DNA of 64,000 nt from DATCYX01 sp963714425 (GTDB lineage: Bacteria > Chloroflexota > Anaerolineae > Anaerolineales > UBA4823), in the NCBI GenBank assembly GCA_963714425.1, contig CAVQOI010000014.1:258528-322527 (forward strand), read 5' to 3'. The notes beneath the pieces were generated by a model. It saw only the letters and a list, made by a program, of their open reading frames with translations, did no database searches and had not been told where the DNA came from. Position 1 is the first letter of the stretch. Each line of letters begins with the position of its first letter. The position numbers and the translations under genes are program-made. Shown here piece by piece: positions 24,276 through 33,006 of this stretch.

Positions 24276-26138
24276 ATGCAGCCCATTCTTACTGTTGATT
24301 TATCCACCGGGCATATTGGCCAATTTCTCGTTCCGGAAGATTGGGAACGAGATTATATTGGTGGGGCTTCTCTGGCAGCTCGCTTGTTATATGAGTATAT
24401 GACTGCAGATTTAGAGCCTCTCTCGCCAGAGGCTCCTCTCTTATTCCTTAATGGGCCGCTATCGGGTACGAGCGGTCCAGCCGTTGGGCGTTTTATCGTT
24501 GCTGCCCGCTCGCCTGCCACGCGAATTTGGGGGGAGTCGAACTGTGGCGGCTTCTGGGGGCCCGAATTGCGAATGACGGGGTACGATGGATTGTGGTTGA
24601 CAGGACGCGCACTTCAGCCAGAATATCTTTGGATCAACCAGGGACATGTCGAGATCCGCTCAGCTGAGAAATTTTGGGGAATGGAGACTTACCAAACCCA
24701 AACTGCGATTGCTGAAGAACTGAATGTAGGTCGGGTTCGAGTAGCTGTAATCGGACCCTCAGGTGAAGCGTTGCTTCCATTATCGGTAATTCTCACTGAC
24801 CACGGGCGTGTTGCTGGGAGAACAGGTCTGGGAGCTGTCATGGGCTCCAAGAATTTGAAGGCAATCGCAGTCAAAGGGAACAAGAGCATACCAGTTGCCT
24901 CTCCTGAATCCTATTCCCAATTACGGACGGAAGCAAATCGGGGCTTAAGAGTAGAACCACAATCACAGGTCGTTCGCCAGCTCGGCTCAGCCTGTATTGC
25001 CGATTACCTGGACTATCTTGGCGTGATGCCTAAACGATATTATCAAAGTGACCTATTTGATGGAGCAACGCGTATCTCGGGGTCGAGCGTGACGGAAAGC
25101 ATCCTGACTGGCGTTAGTGCCTGCCACGCGTGCGTGATTGCGTGCGGGCGGGTCGTAAAAATCGAAGAGAATGGCGAGCCGCGAAAAGGTCCTGAATATG
25201 AAACACTGGTGGGTTTTGGCCCTAATCTTTGGCTCGATGATGCAGTATTTGCAACCCGGATGGGGGAACTGTGCGACCGTTATGGCATCGATACGATCAG
25301 TTTGAGCAATGCCATTGGTCTAGCATTCCGGCTATTTGAAATGGGTAAACTGAACTTGAAAGAGACCGGAGGTGTAAAACTAGAGTGGGGAAACTCTGAT
25401 GCCGTCGAATATCTTGTACGTCAGACAAGAACACGTGAAGGCATTGGTCTTTTTCTCGGGCAAGGAGCCAGGGTATTAGGGAGACAGTTTGGCGCAGAGG
25501 AAGAAGCTGTGCAGGTGAATGGTCTGGAGGTGGCGTATCATGACCCGCGAGGTGGTTCTGGTATGGCGCTTTCATACGCGACATCCCCCCGAGGAGCCTG
25601 CCATAACCAATCAGATTATTTCGTGGTGGAAATCGGTCAAGTAGAAACCAGCTTGGGAATGAGTGTTCAACCCCGCCAGGCTGGCGCAGAGAAGGCGCTG
25701 AACGTTGCCCTCCATCAAGATTGGAGGTCCCTGTTTAATTCCTTGGTGATCTGTTATTTCGCCAATCTCCCACCTCAGACTCTGGTCCATCTGGTTAACT
25801 CAGCGTGCGGGCGACCTTACCGGTTAGAAGATCTTATGCGGGTTGGGGAACGAGCCTGGAATCTCAAACGTGCGATAAACATCCGCCTAGGACTCAGGCG
25901 CCAAAACGACCGCCTTCCCAAAGCTCTGCTGTCTCCTCTTGTAACTGGCGGCGGAACGGGCGGTTTTGTACCTCCGATCGATGAGATGTTGGATGCATAC
26001 TACGATGCACGCGGTTGGGATCGTAATAGTGGTATTCCCCACCGGGAGAAGCTCGTCGAGCTGGGACTGACGGAGGTCGCAGATGACATTGACATCATTC
26101 TACGCGAACAGAGGGCAATGCCTGGGAGTTTGCAATGA
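24276..26138 (+). CDS. Aldehyde:ferredoxin oxidoreductase family, tungsten-pterin enzyme
   Basis: This cytoplasmic enzyme oxidises aldehydes to carboxylates with ferredoxin as acceptor, using a tungsten bis-pterin and one 4Fe-4S cluster. Its 620 residues match the family. The N-terminal domain (about 1-205) has IGGASLAARLLYEY, GPLSGTSGPAVGRF and GRTGLGAVMGSKNLKA. Cluster cysteines are visible as C283-x2-C286-x3-C290 in CHACVIACGR, and the fourth is probably in LVICYFAN near residue 490. The fold domain DRYGIDTISLSNAIG and PRGACHNQSDYF is conserved. It overlaps the NAD(P)HX repair gene by 4 bases. It points to an anaerobic or fermentative lifestyle. The exact aldehyde substrate is unknown. Confidence 0.9.
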   Translation: MQPILTVDLSTGHIGQFLVPEDWERDYIGGASLAARLLYEYMTADLEPLSPEAPLLFLNGPLSGTSGPAVGRFIVAARSPATRIWGESNCGGFWGPELRMTGYDGLWLTGRALQPEYLWINQGHVEIRSAEKFWGMETYQTQTAIAEELNVGRVRVAVIGPSGEALLPLSVILTDHGRVAGRTGLGAVMGSKNLKAIAVKGNKSIPVASPESYSQLRTEANRGLRVEPQSQVVRQLGSACIADYLDYLGVMPKRYYQSDLFDGATRISGSSVTESILTGVSACHACVIACGRVVKIEENGEPRKGPEYETLVGFGPNLWLDDAVFATRMGELCDRYGIDTISLSNAIGLAFRLFEMGKLNLKETGGVKLEWGNSDAVEYLVRQTRTREGIGLFLGQGARVLGRQFGAEEEAVQVNGLEVAYHDPRGGSGMALSYATSPRGACHNQSDYFVVEIGQVETSLGMSVQPRQAGAEKALNVALHQDWRSLFNSLVICYFANLPPQTLVHLVNSACGRPYRLEDLMRVGERAWNLKRAINIRLGLRRQNDRLPKALLSPLVTGGGTGGFVPPIDEMLDAYYDARGWDRNSGIPHREKLVELGLTEVADDIDIILREQRAMPGSLQ

Positions 26139-27721
26139 TTAAGTACGTTAGTGTTGCAGAGATGATCGCCATTGAAACGGAGGCAGATCGGGACGGATTG
26201 ACCTACGAGCTCATGATGGAGAATGCAGGTAAAGGGTTAGCTGAATTAGTACATGTTACGTATAGCCATAATACGAACAAAAGTGTGCTTGGTCTGGTCG
26301 GATCTGGGAATAACGGAGGGGACACACTTGTAGCCCTGGAGTATCTCGCCCGGTGGGGCTGGCAAGCATCTGCTTATTTGGTTCGCCCGCGCCCAGTAGA
26401 TGACCCGCTGGTGCAACGCTTACGATATTCGGGTGGGAAAATCCAGCCTGCGAATGACTCCATAGCATTGGAGATAATGTCATCTCAAATACGGGCGGCT
26501 GCCGTTGTGATGGACGGTGTATTAGGCACGGGTATTCGTCTGCCTCTTAGTGAGGCGGTTGCCCAAGCGCTTGATGCTGCACGCAAAGTGCTCCAAGAGC
26601 ATCCAAATATTCACGTAATCGCGGTAGATTGCCCTTCGGGGGTAGATTGCGATACCGGAGAAGCAGCGAATGAATGCATCCCTGCGGAGATGACTGTGAG
26701 TATGGCAGCTGCCAAGCGCGGCCTCTTAAAGTTTCCGGCGTATTCATTAGTGGGGGATTTACGCTTTGTAGGAATTGGGCTGGGTGAAGATCGGCGTTAT
26801 CCAAGGGCATGGGAGAAGATTATTCGATTTCTGGTTGATCCAGCCTGGGTCAGGAATGTCCTGCCGCGACGTCCCCTGGATGCGCATAAGGGTACATTTG
26901 GAACTGCATTGGTGGTTGCAGGTTCTACCAATTACACTGGAGCCGCCCTGCTTGCCGGTCAGGCAGCTTACCGAACCGGCGCTGGCTTGGTTACGCTTGC
27001 GCTCCCTCAGTCACTTCATACAGCGTTAGCGGGGCACTTTCCCGAGGCGACATGGCTGCCTTTGCCTGAAGAAGGTGGAAGCATTAGCGAACGTGCAGCT
27101 GGATTGGTACTTGAAAATTTGGTGCGGGCCACAGCCATGCTGGTTGGTCCTGGTTTTGGGTTGCACCAATCGACGTCGCGCTTCATCGAAAAGTTGCTTG
27201 CAGGCAACGGGGGGAAGGCTCTTCCCCCCATCGTGTTCGATGCCGACGGATTAAAGCTGCTCGCTGGATTGTCCGGTTGGTTCCATAAGCTGCCCGGCAA
27301 AGCTGTCCTCACACCTCATCCAGGTGAGATGCAGATCCTTACAGGCATGAGTATTGACGAGATTCAAAAAAGCAGGATAGAAGTGGCTGAAAGATTTTCT
27401 CGTGAATGGGGGCATGTGCTGGTCTTGAAAGGTGCATTCACAGTCATCGCCGATCCGGATGGACGCACTGCGGTGATCCCAGTTGCCACTCCTGCTCTTG
27501 CTCGTGCTGGTACTGGTGACGTCTTGGCGGGTATCATTGTTGGTTTGCGCGCCCAAGGGATTCCGGCATTTGAATCAGCAGCTGCAGGGGCATGGATACA
27601 TGCGCAAGCCGGCCTGTCGGTCACAAAAAAGATAGGAAGCACTGCAAGTATTCTTGCCGGCGACTTACTTGGTGTTATCGGTGAAATTCTGCGGGCGGTT
27701 AGTAATGATTTTGGTATATAA
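26135..27721 (+). CDS. nnr: Bifunctional NAD(P)H-hydrate epimerase and ADP-dependent dehydratase
   Basis: This enzyme repairs hydrated, inactive NADHX and NADPHX. The N-terminal YjeF_N epimerase domain (about residues 1-220) has MMENAGKGLAEL, GLVGSGNNGGDTL and VIAVDCPSGVDCDTG. The C-terminal ribokinase-like dehydratase (about 235-525) has LDAHKGTFGTALVVAGS, LTPHPGEM and the catalytic ARAGTGDVLAGI. At 528 residues it is a standard fused form. The ATG overlaps the oxidoreductase stop (ATGA), so the two are translationally coupled; a convergent terminator follows. Any link between cofactor repair and aldehyde oxidation is inference. Confidence 0.93.
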   Translation: MIKYVSVAEMIAIETEADRDGLTYELMMENAGKGLAELVHVTYSHNTNKSVLGLVGSGNNGGDTLVALEYLARWGWQASAYLVRPRPVDDPLVQRLRYSGGKIQPANDSIALEIMSSQIRAAAVVMDGVLGTGIRLPLSEAVAQALDAARKVLQEHPNIHVIAVDCPSGVDCDTGEAANECIPAEMTVSMAAAKRGLLKFPAYSLVGDLRFVGIGLGEDRRYPRAWEKIIRFLVDPAWVRNVLPRRPLDAHKGTFGTALVVAGSTNYTGAALLAGQAAYRTGAGLVTLALPQSLHTALAGHFPEATWLPLPEEGGSISERAAGLVLENLVRATAMLVGPGFGLHQSTSRFIEKLLAGNGGKALPPIVFDADGLKLLAGLSGWFHKLPGKAVLTPHPGEMQILTGMSIDEIQKSRIEVAERFSREWGHVLVLKGAFTVIADPDGRTAVIPVATPALARAGTGDVLAGIIVGLRAQGIPAFESAAAGAWIHAQAGLSVTKKIGSTASILAGDLLGVIGEILRAVSNDFGI

Positions 27722-27729
27722 ACACAAAA

Positions 27730-27765
27730 GGGTTTCCCCCAGCCACAGGCTGGCTCCGGAAACCC
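27730..27765. terminator. Bidirectional terminator hairpin between convergent genes
   Basis: GGGTTTCC (27730-27737) pairs perfectly with GGAAACCC (27758-27765), with a further inner CAGCC/GGCTG helix. It lies between the NAD(P)HX repair gene and the YtxH gene. On the minus strand it is followed by TTTTGTGTTTAT; on the plus strand the T tract is weaker. Confidence 0.75.
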
Positions 27766-27786
27766 CGATTTATTGTCGATTAAATC

Positions 27787-28227
27787 TTAAGTTGCTGATT
27801 CTGCTGGCTTCTCGTCGCCTTTGGTCTCGCTCTTCTCCTGGCCCTTGCGAGATGTAGCTTTTTTCCCAGCATCGATTGCGCCTCCGATGCGGGTTTTTTG
27901 CTCTTCAAGAACAACCTGGCCGCGCTTCTGTAACTCAGTAGCACGTTCTTTCGTCATTTTCGAGAGCTCGTCAGCTCGGCTGCGTGCTTCGGTGTAAGCG
28001 GATTCAGCTCGAGCACGTGCGTCGTCGAGTGCCTTTTCAGTGCGTAAACGCGCTTCTTCAGCAGTTTCGACTGCTTTATCTTTTAGCTCGATGCTTTTCT
28101 CGCGGATCAGTGTTCGAGTTTCTTCGCCGGATTGGGGAGCTATGAGTAGTGCTACTGAAGCACCCACAAGCCCGCCCATGATGAATCCGACGAGAAATGA
28201 TCCAAAATCGCTATCATTATCAGACAT
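27787..28227 (-). CDS. YtxH-domain small membrane-anchored protein
   Basis: This protein is 146 residues from ATG 28227, chosen because AAGGAG lies 8 bases upstream; the frame extends 3 codons to a GTG. An N-terminal hydrophobic helix (FLVGFIMGGLVGASVALLIA) with the family APQSGEETR motif is followed by a long charged, alanine-rich amphipathic helix and a Lys/Glu-rich tail. This is the YtxH family, found in stress-induced general envelope proteins of unknown mechanism. It sits 23 bases after a DUF948-like membrane protein gene, and such pairs recur in many bacteria, supporting a shared envelope role. Confidence 0.8.
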   Translation of the reverse strand: MSDNDSDFGSFLVGFIMGGLVGASVALLIAPQSGEETRTLIREKSIELKDKAVETAEEARLRTEKALDDARARAESAYTEARSRADELSKMTKERATELQKRGQVVLEEQKTRIGGAIDAGKKATSRKGQEKSETKGDEKPAESAT

Positions 28228-28250
28228 GGTTCTCACTCCTTAAATTAATA

Positions 28251-28712
28251 TTATTTCTTTTTTCCGCGAGCCAGACCAACCAGTTTGAGAGCTTGCCTAA
28301 CTCCAGCAGAATATTCGTTCATCTTCATAACCGGTTCGACAAGATTGTTGCTTAGAAAGGCAGTGGTTCCACGCAGGGTGCTAACCGTCTCATTTGTAGA
28401 TTCTAGGATCGGTTTAATTTCGTTCTGCAGCAGGTTGATCAAACGTGATACCTGTACAATCAAGATGACCAGAACTAAGCCAAGCACCAATGATTCTAGT
28501 GCCATAAAAATTATGAATATATCGCGTATACGGTCGGTAGGTGAACCTGGTAAGAGCAGGTAGTAGATCGACGCGATGACCAATGCAACCAAGAGGACGA
28601 TCGCGATAGTGCCAACCACAATAATCTGTCGCTGGCGGCTCTCTTCTGGAGAGCCTTGTGTAGGTTGTTGGGCAATCGTTGTGGTTTCTTTTGGCTCGTT
28701 CCCGCTCTCCAT
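28251..28712 (-). CDS. DUF948-like membrane protein
   Basis: This protein is 153 residues from ATG 28712 (an in-frame GTG at 28730 is possible; neither has a strong ribosome site). There are two membrane helices, IIVVGTIAIVLLVALVIASI and one around IFIIFMALESLVLGLVLVIL. A helical region follows (LINLLQNEIKPILESTNETV) that resembles DUF948/YtxG-like proteins, ending in a basic ARGKKK tail. It is probably partner of the YtxH protein encoded next. Function is not established. Confidence 0.65.
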   Translation of the reverse strand: MESGNEPKETTTIAQQPTQGSPEESRQRQIIVVGTIAIVLLVALVIASIYYLLLPGSPTDRIRDIFIIFMALESLVLGLVLVILIVQVSRLINLLQNEIKPILESTNETVSTLRGTTAFLSNNLVEPVMKMNEYSAGVRQALKLVGLARGKKK

Positions 28713-28742
28713 AACAGTTAATTCTACCACACTGTAAGCAGC

Positions 28743-30356
28743 CTAATGGGGGGCAAGCTGGTAGACAATGGCATTATCATCTCGAAAAACTTCCTGAAGT
28801 CCCACGTCCTTTTCAGCTTGCCGGATGAAATCCCTATGAGACAAGTCTGTGATGACATAGCGAGCGCCGAAACGATCGAAGATCACACCTGACGGATATT
28901 CAATTTCGCCCTGTGTGATTTGAACCCAGAAGGTATAGAGCTCATTGTTAAAAATCTGCATATACGTAGGATCCAGCCCAATGAGGTAGGTATTGTGGGT
29001 GTTGTAAAAGAACAAACGAGGGAAATCGTCCCAATCAGTTTGGAATACCCTGGAGCCTTCTGGTGTGTTCTGGATAAGCCAACGGGAGGCGCCAGCAAAA
29101 AGCGATGAGGACCGGGTATCACCAACGCTACCTCGAACGGCTCGCAGCGTGAAGGCTGCCCCAAGCAATATAACGGATAGCATTAATAACACCATGAGAG
29201 GTTTTCGCCAGGAAGGATTTGTAAGCATGCTTGAACTTGTCGGTCCTTCCTGATTGTTTTCCAAAGACTGTTGGTCATTTATCTTGTGGTTGAGGAGCGG
29301 ACTTAGGGAGAAAGCGGCAAATATTAGAGCAAAAGGAGGAAAGTATTCGATAAAACGCCTTGATTGAAAGAGCATCAATGCAAACATGGCCGCGAGAAGG
29401 AAAGCTACCAAGGTGCGGAGATCCATTCGCCGCCCTCGTAAGCCCAATCCAACCACGCCAACCAGGATAGAAATAAGCGAGAGCGGTGAGTTTTCTAGCA
29501 ATTGGCTTGTCCGGTAGGGGTACCACTCACTACCGACATCCACAGCGGTAGGTTCGGTCAATTTCGGCAGCAGGTGCCGGAATATGAAGATCAGATCAGT
29601 AGGAAAGTATGGGTTAATTAGCAATCCCAAAGAAATTCCAAGCGCGGAATACACAAGCGGGCGTAGCTCTAGCCTTGACTCAAGCACCCACACAGAGAGA
29701 GTATATATCGCTGCAAAGAGCAGCAAGATGGGGAAAGCATTATAAAGCCACACATAGATAAACCCTAATGGGAGCAAGCGCGCATATTTCTTTTCCAGCA
29801 TCCAATTTAACCCAATCGCCATGACGGCAAGGGATAAGGATTGTGCGCGCACGAGGCTCATGCGGTAGATGAATGCTTCCGAGATTGCCAGGAGTCCTAA
29901 CGCCCAAATAGCACTGTAGGGAGTGTTCTGGCTGCGTAGAAGCCACCAGATAGCCAGGAAAGCCAGGGTTGCGAAGATAATGGCAGATAATTTCGCTCCA
30001 AGGACGAGGTCTAGGAGGCTGAATGGGATCAGAGCTACATGGTAGAGGAAATGATGATCATAAAATTCCCGTGCGTTCAAAATCGTGAGCGGGAGCCAGG
30101 GAAAATTTGGTTTCAGTCCTTCGGTCAGCATTAGGCTGGCGAAGCGAATGTGGTAATGACCATCTACCCCAGTAATGTGTTCTGTTGAGAATTGTACAAT
30201 GGTCAAATATGCAATATATACTATCCCAAGGGCTATTCCTACCCCCCATGTACGGACAATTGGGTTGGCAAAAAACGATTGCCAACCCCGGAAATAATAA
30301 TTACTTTGAATATGTGAGTTTACGAGGGACTGCTTGTTAATCGGATATCCAGACAC
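28743..30356 (-). CDS. Polytopic membrane protein, GT-C glycosyltransferase-like
   Basis: This 537-residue protein has about eleven to twelve hydrophobic helices and a soluble C-terminal domain of about 130 residues. Near residue 63, after the first membrane helix, it carries TGVDGHYHIRFA. That resembles the first-loop acidic motif of GT-C enzymes such as the STT3/PMT superfamily, which transfer sugars from polyprenyl phosphates on the outer membrane face. DHHFLYH follows in the next loop. The C-terminal part (VFQTDWDDFPRLFFYN) resembles the soluble portion of such enzymes. Acceptor and donor are unknown. Neighbours are envelope proteins and an ECF sigma operon; no glycan cluster is adjacent. 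Confidence 0.6.
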   Translation of the reverse strand: MSGYPINKQSLVNSHIQSNYYFRGWQSFFANPIVRTWGVGIALGIVYIAYLTIVQFSTEHITGVDGHYHIRFASLMLTEGLKPNFPWLPLTILNAREFYDHHFLYHVALIPFSLLDLVLGAKLSAIIFATLAFLAIWWLLRSQNTPYSAIWALGLLAISEAFIYRMSLVRAQSLSLAVMAIGLNWMLEKKYARLLPLGFIYVWLYNAFPILLLFAAIYTLSVWVLESRLELRPLVYSALGISLGLLINPYFPTDLIFIFRHLLPKLTEPTAVDVGSEWYPYRTSQLLENSPLSLISILVGVVGLGLRGRRMDLRTLVAFLLAAMFALMLFQSRRFIEYFPPFALIFAAFSLSPLLNHKINDQQSLENNQEGPTSSSMLTNPSWRKPLMVLLMLSVILLGAAFTLRAVRGSVGDTRSSSLFAGASRWLIQNTPEGSRVFQTDWDDFPRLFFYNTHNTYLIGLDPTYMQIFNNELYTFWVQITQGEIEYPSGVIFDRFGARYVITDLSHRDFIRQAEKDVGLQEVFRDDNAIVYQLAPH

Positions 30357-30384
30357 GGGTCAATTATTGTTGATTCCCCATTAT

Positions 30385-30560
30385 TTAATCTTCGTCATCT
30401 TCATTTTCATTTTCATCCTCATTGTCATTCCTGTTCCTATTAGAGTTAGAGTCTCCATCATCGTCCTCTTCGTCCTCTTCCTCGTTATCGTTATTATTGT
30501 GATTGCTCTGATCATTCGATTGATCTTCAGACTCGTTATCATTCTCGTTCACATTATCAA
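30385..30560 (+). repeat. Low-complexity simple repeat encoding the acidic tail
   Basis: The plus strand is a degenerate run of CATTTT, CATC, CTC and ATTATT units, coding on the minus strand for the Asp/Glu/Asn tail of the DUF5667 protein. Such tracts change length by slippage, so the tail length may vary between strains. Confidence 0.7.
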
Positions 30561-31527
30561 CCCCTAAATTACTTCCGGGACGCATGTTGGCGCTACTATT
30601 TAAAGTGTCAATGGATGAATCCTCATTGAGGACCTTGATTTCACGAGCGATTAGGGAGCCGTCCTCACTAACAAAAACATCTACTTCTACCGCAGCACCC
30701 AAGGAAATTTGTCCCTCGATCTCTGTATACGGAGACGACTTGATCAACCGTCCTGCGATGACCCATCCATCAGGAGTTATCTGCTCGATCAGGCCAAGAA
30801 TCTCCATCTCGCCAGTGCCTTCAGTCTCTGACTTCAGGATTGCTTTTTCAACAGCTGGTTTCACAGTATCTGGTACCGCAGATAGAATTCCTTTGAGAAT
30901 AATTGCGTATCGGGATAATGCATTGGAAATTTGTGTAGCTAATTCCTGAGCTTTTGCAGGATCGCCGGCTGATACCGTATTAAGCGTATCGATTGCTTGC
31001 TGGACATTCGTTTCAAATTCAAAGGTCGCCCGATCTATGTCATCAAACCGTCCCTCAGCAACCAGTTGGGAAATCTCATCTAACCTACGCTCTGCGAAAG
31101 AAAGGTAAAGTTGGGCCTGGAGGGCAGCATCGCGTGCCAGGCTAACTCGGGTTAGTTCCAACCCTGTTTTCACTGGATAAAGCGCATCTCCAGGCAAGGA
31201 GGACTTTGAAGCGTAGGCCGTTACACCAGCACTGCCGAAAAGGATAGTTATGACTGCAATGATAGCGAGCAGCGAAGTGAACGCTAACTTTCGCTGCAAA
31301 TATGAAAAGTTGAGCCACCCAAAAGATTTTGAGTTTGGTGATGCATGGTGAACTGGATGTTGAGATGGGCGAGTATCCTGATCAAAAATCGTGTTGACTT
31401 CAGCGAAGTATCTCGATTTGGTGCGATCGGCGGCTTGCAAATCCCTGGGAGGGACATCACGCAACAGGTCGAGTAATTCTTGAATTTTCGGATCAACAGA
31501 ATATTCAGCTTCTGAAGGTGATTTCAT
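30385..31527 (-). CDS. DUF5667/DUF5666-type membrane protein with acidic tail, putative anti-sigma partner
   Basis: In this 380-residue protein, a cytoplasmic N-terminus of about 85 residues (DPKIQELLDLLRDVPPRDLQ) precedes one membrane helix near 86-108. An extracytoplasmic DUF5667 region has the signature SLPGDALYPVKTGLE and RVSLARDAALQAQLYLSFAE. A DUF5666-like beta domain near 245-310 has GLIEQITPDGWVIAGR. The last 55 or so residues are almost only Asp, Glu, Asn, Ser and Arg. Its ATG overlaps the stop of the ECF sigma gene by 4 bases, the usual arrangement for a membrane regulator of that sigma factor, though it lacks a zinc-finger anti-sigma motif. The acidic tail may bind cations; that is inference. 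Confidence 0.75.
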   Translation of the reverse strand: MKSPSEAEYSVDPKIQELLDLLRDVPPRDLQAADRTKSRYFAEVNTIFDQDTRPSQHPVHHASPNSKSFGWLNFSYLQRKLAFTSLLAIIAVITILFGSAGVTAYASKSSLPGDALYPVKTGLELTRVSLARDAALQAQLYLSFAERRLDEISQLVAEGRFDDIDRATFEFETNVQQAIDTLNTVSAGDPAKAQELATQISNALSRYAIILKGILSAVPDTVKPAVEKAILKSETEGTGEMEILGLIEQITPDGWVIAGRLIKSSPYTEIEGQISLGAAVEVDVFVSEDGSLIAREIKVLNEDSSIDTLNSSANMRPGSNLGVDNVNENDNESEDQSNDQSNHNNNDNEEEDEEDDDGDSNSNRNRNDNEDENENEDDED

Positions 31528-32069
31528 TGCATTTCTTCCTCTTCGAGCAACAATCGTCTCAGAGCAGAAAGCGCCCTATATTGCAGCGCTCGGGTTGCTT
31601 CAATAGATTTTCCTAGATAAATTGCCACATCCTCATGCGGCCAATCCTCAATCAAGCGCAGCAGCACAACTTGCCGCTGGTCAGCAGATAATTTCAAGAG
31701 TGCTTTGCGGACATGCTCTTGCTCGATTTGACGGTTAACCAGGTTGACCGGGTTCGATGATTCATCTGGATGCTTGTCGACGTCTAACTGGTCTGGTTCT
31801 GGTGGCTGGCGCCGGTAGATATCTGTGATGTAGTTATGTGTAACCCGATATAGATAGGCTTTGACATTTTCCCGGGGACCGCCTCCATTTCGGATCGCTT
31901 GCAGGAATCGACTGAACGTCTCAGAGACAGCTTCTTCGGCGATATTCTTATCTCCGAGCAGGCGATACGCGTAGCGATACAGTCCAGCGCTATGCTGCTC
32001 GTAAATGCCTACAAGATCGTGTTTGGTGATCTGTAGGACCTCAGCTTGGATGTGAGATTCCATGATCAT
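31524..32069 (-). CDS. ECF-type RNA polymerase sigma factor
   Basis: In this 181-residue protein, region 2 (about residues 20-90) has YRYAYRLLGDKNIAEEAVSE and AYLYRVTHNYITDIYRR. Region 4 (about 120-172) has LLKLSADQRQVVLLRLIEDW and a helix-turn-helix ending in EATRALQYRALSALRR. Regions 1 and 3 are missing, as in extracytoplasmic function sigma factors. It is followed by the DUF5667 membrane protein with an ATGA overlap, so the pair probably responds to an envelope signal. ATG 32069 and an in-frame ATG 32063 are both possible starts. Target promoters are not apparent here. Confidence 0.9.
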   Translation of the reverse strand: MIMESHIQAEVLQITKHDLVGIYEQHSAGLYRYAYRLLGDKNIAEEAVSETFSRFLQAIRNGGGPRENVKAYLYRVTHNYITDIYRRQPPEPDQLDVDKHPDESSNPVNLVNRQIEQEHVRKALLKLSADQRQVVLLRLIEDWPHEDVAIYLGKSIEATRALQYRALSALRRLLLEEEEMQ

Positions 32070-32436
32070 TTCTTCTCATCGAGTAAGACGCAAAATTAGA
32101 AATTTCGTGATGGGTCGATGGGATTGCAATATCCTCAGCAACAATTTTTCCCACCGCTCAAGGGTATCATATAACATCGACCTTAGATATCCATTTCTTA
32201 ATAATTTTTAATCCGTGGTTTTACAACAAGTGCATTTTATGGCTAGCATTGGATCGCCTCGATTTTGAGATGGAGAAGGGTTCGAATCACGAGGTCCGGT
32301 CACCGATGCAGTTCCAGGTCCAGGATTATAATTTGCTGGAAATTATATGGGCTCTTGGGAGCACGCAGGTGGATACAGCTTAGACCGATGAAGAAAAGTG
32401 AGCAAAAAATAAGATTGCTTGAAAGGTCGCAGAAAA
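32070..32436. other. Divergent intergenic region, sigma factor to unknown gene
   Basis: This is about 365 bases between divergent genes. It must hold the promoter of the ECF sigma operon, but I see no convincing paired boxes. An AAAGG ribosome site lies 10 bases ahead of ATG 32437. A TTCGAATC stretch near 32281 resembles a tRNA T-loop but no cloverleaf forms. Nothing else supported. Confidence 0.4.
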
Positions 32437-33003
32437 ATGGAAAGAGCTGAGCGTGAGATTAAGTATTTACGGGCTGGATTAGCCATATTTGAGAAATATC
32501 TATTATCAGATGAACTCTATTGGTCGGTGCAAGCATCAGGAAAACCGGGAGAGCTGCCTTATCCTAGTCTTACGTTGAGCGCGATGCTATTGGCTCAGAC
32601 ACGCCTTGAGGCATACAAATTGGAAGGGGAGGAAAAATACGAACGCCAAAAAATAGACCGTGAGTTGGACCGCTTGGGCACTCGCTGGCGGGTCGCTTGG
32701 GAGAGGAAGGCGACAGAAGAATTTCGTGCGCGATTGAAGCTGTGGGGATCATTTATGAACGAGTATCGCCTTCGCCCGGAAGATCATTCGGATCGTTATG
32801 CTTACGAAGTGAGTCGCAGGGTAATGCTGGAGCTCCTCACACCGGATGCTCAGGCTGTTCCAAAAGTTGAAGTTGAATTACTTGGACATCTGGATGCATT
32901 TTTGAGGGGGGTCCTCATCACAGGAAAATTTATTTGGGAAGTAGAAATAATGGATGCATTCCCCGAAAAAGTCTACTGGTACTTGTATGGGAGGCTTAGA
33001 TAG
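32437..33003 (+). CDS. Conserved-looking protein of unknown function
   Basis: This protein is 188 residues from ATG 32437 (the frame opens at a TTG 18 bases earlier). It is soluble, highly charged and rich in Arg, Glu, Trp and Tyr: EREIKYLRAGLAIFEKYLLS, LDRLGTRWRVAWERKA, HLDAFLRGVLITGKFIWE. It is predicted mostly helical, without membrane segments or recognisable catalytic motif. Its stop lies 3 bases before the TTG start of an MFS transporter, so the two are probably co-expressed. I do not recognise a family. Confidence 0.6.
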   Translation: MERAEREIKYLRAGLAIFEKYLLSDELYWSVQASGKPGELPYPSLTLSAMLLAQTRLEAYKLEGEEKYERQKIDRELDRLGTRWRVAWERKATEEFRARLKLWGSFMNEYRLRPEDHSDRYAYEVSRRVMLELLTPDAQAVPKVEVELLGHLDAFLRGVLITGKFIWEVEIMDAFPEKVYWYLYGRLR

Positions 33004-33006
33004 CGA

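Noticed and set aside
30334..30567. 77-codon plus-strand ORF of Ile/Val-rich protein
   Set aside because: It is the antisense reading of the Asp/Glu/Asn simple-repeat tail. The apparent membrane protein is an artefact of the low-complexity DNA.
32265..32310. Possible tRNA fragment with GGTTCGAATC T-loop-like sequence
   Set aside because: The flanking bases do not pair as a T stem and no acceptor or anticodon arm can be found around it.
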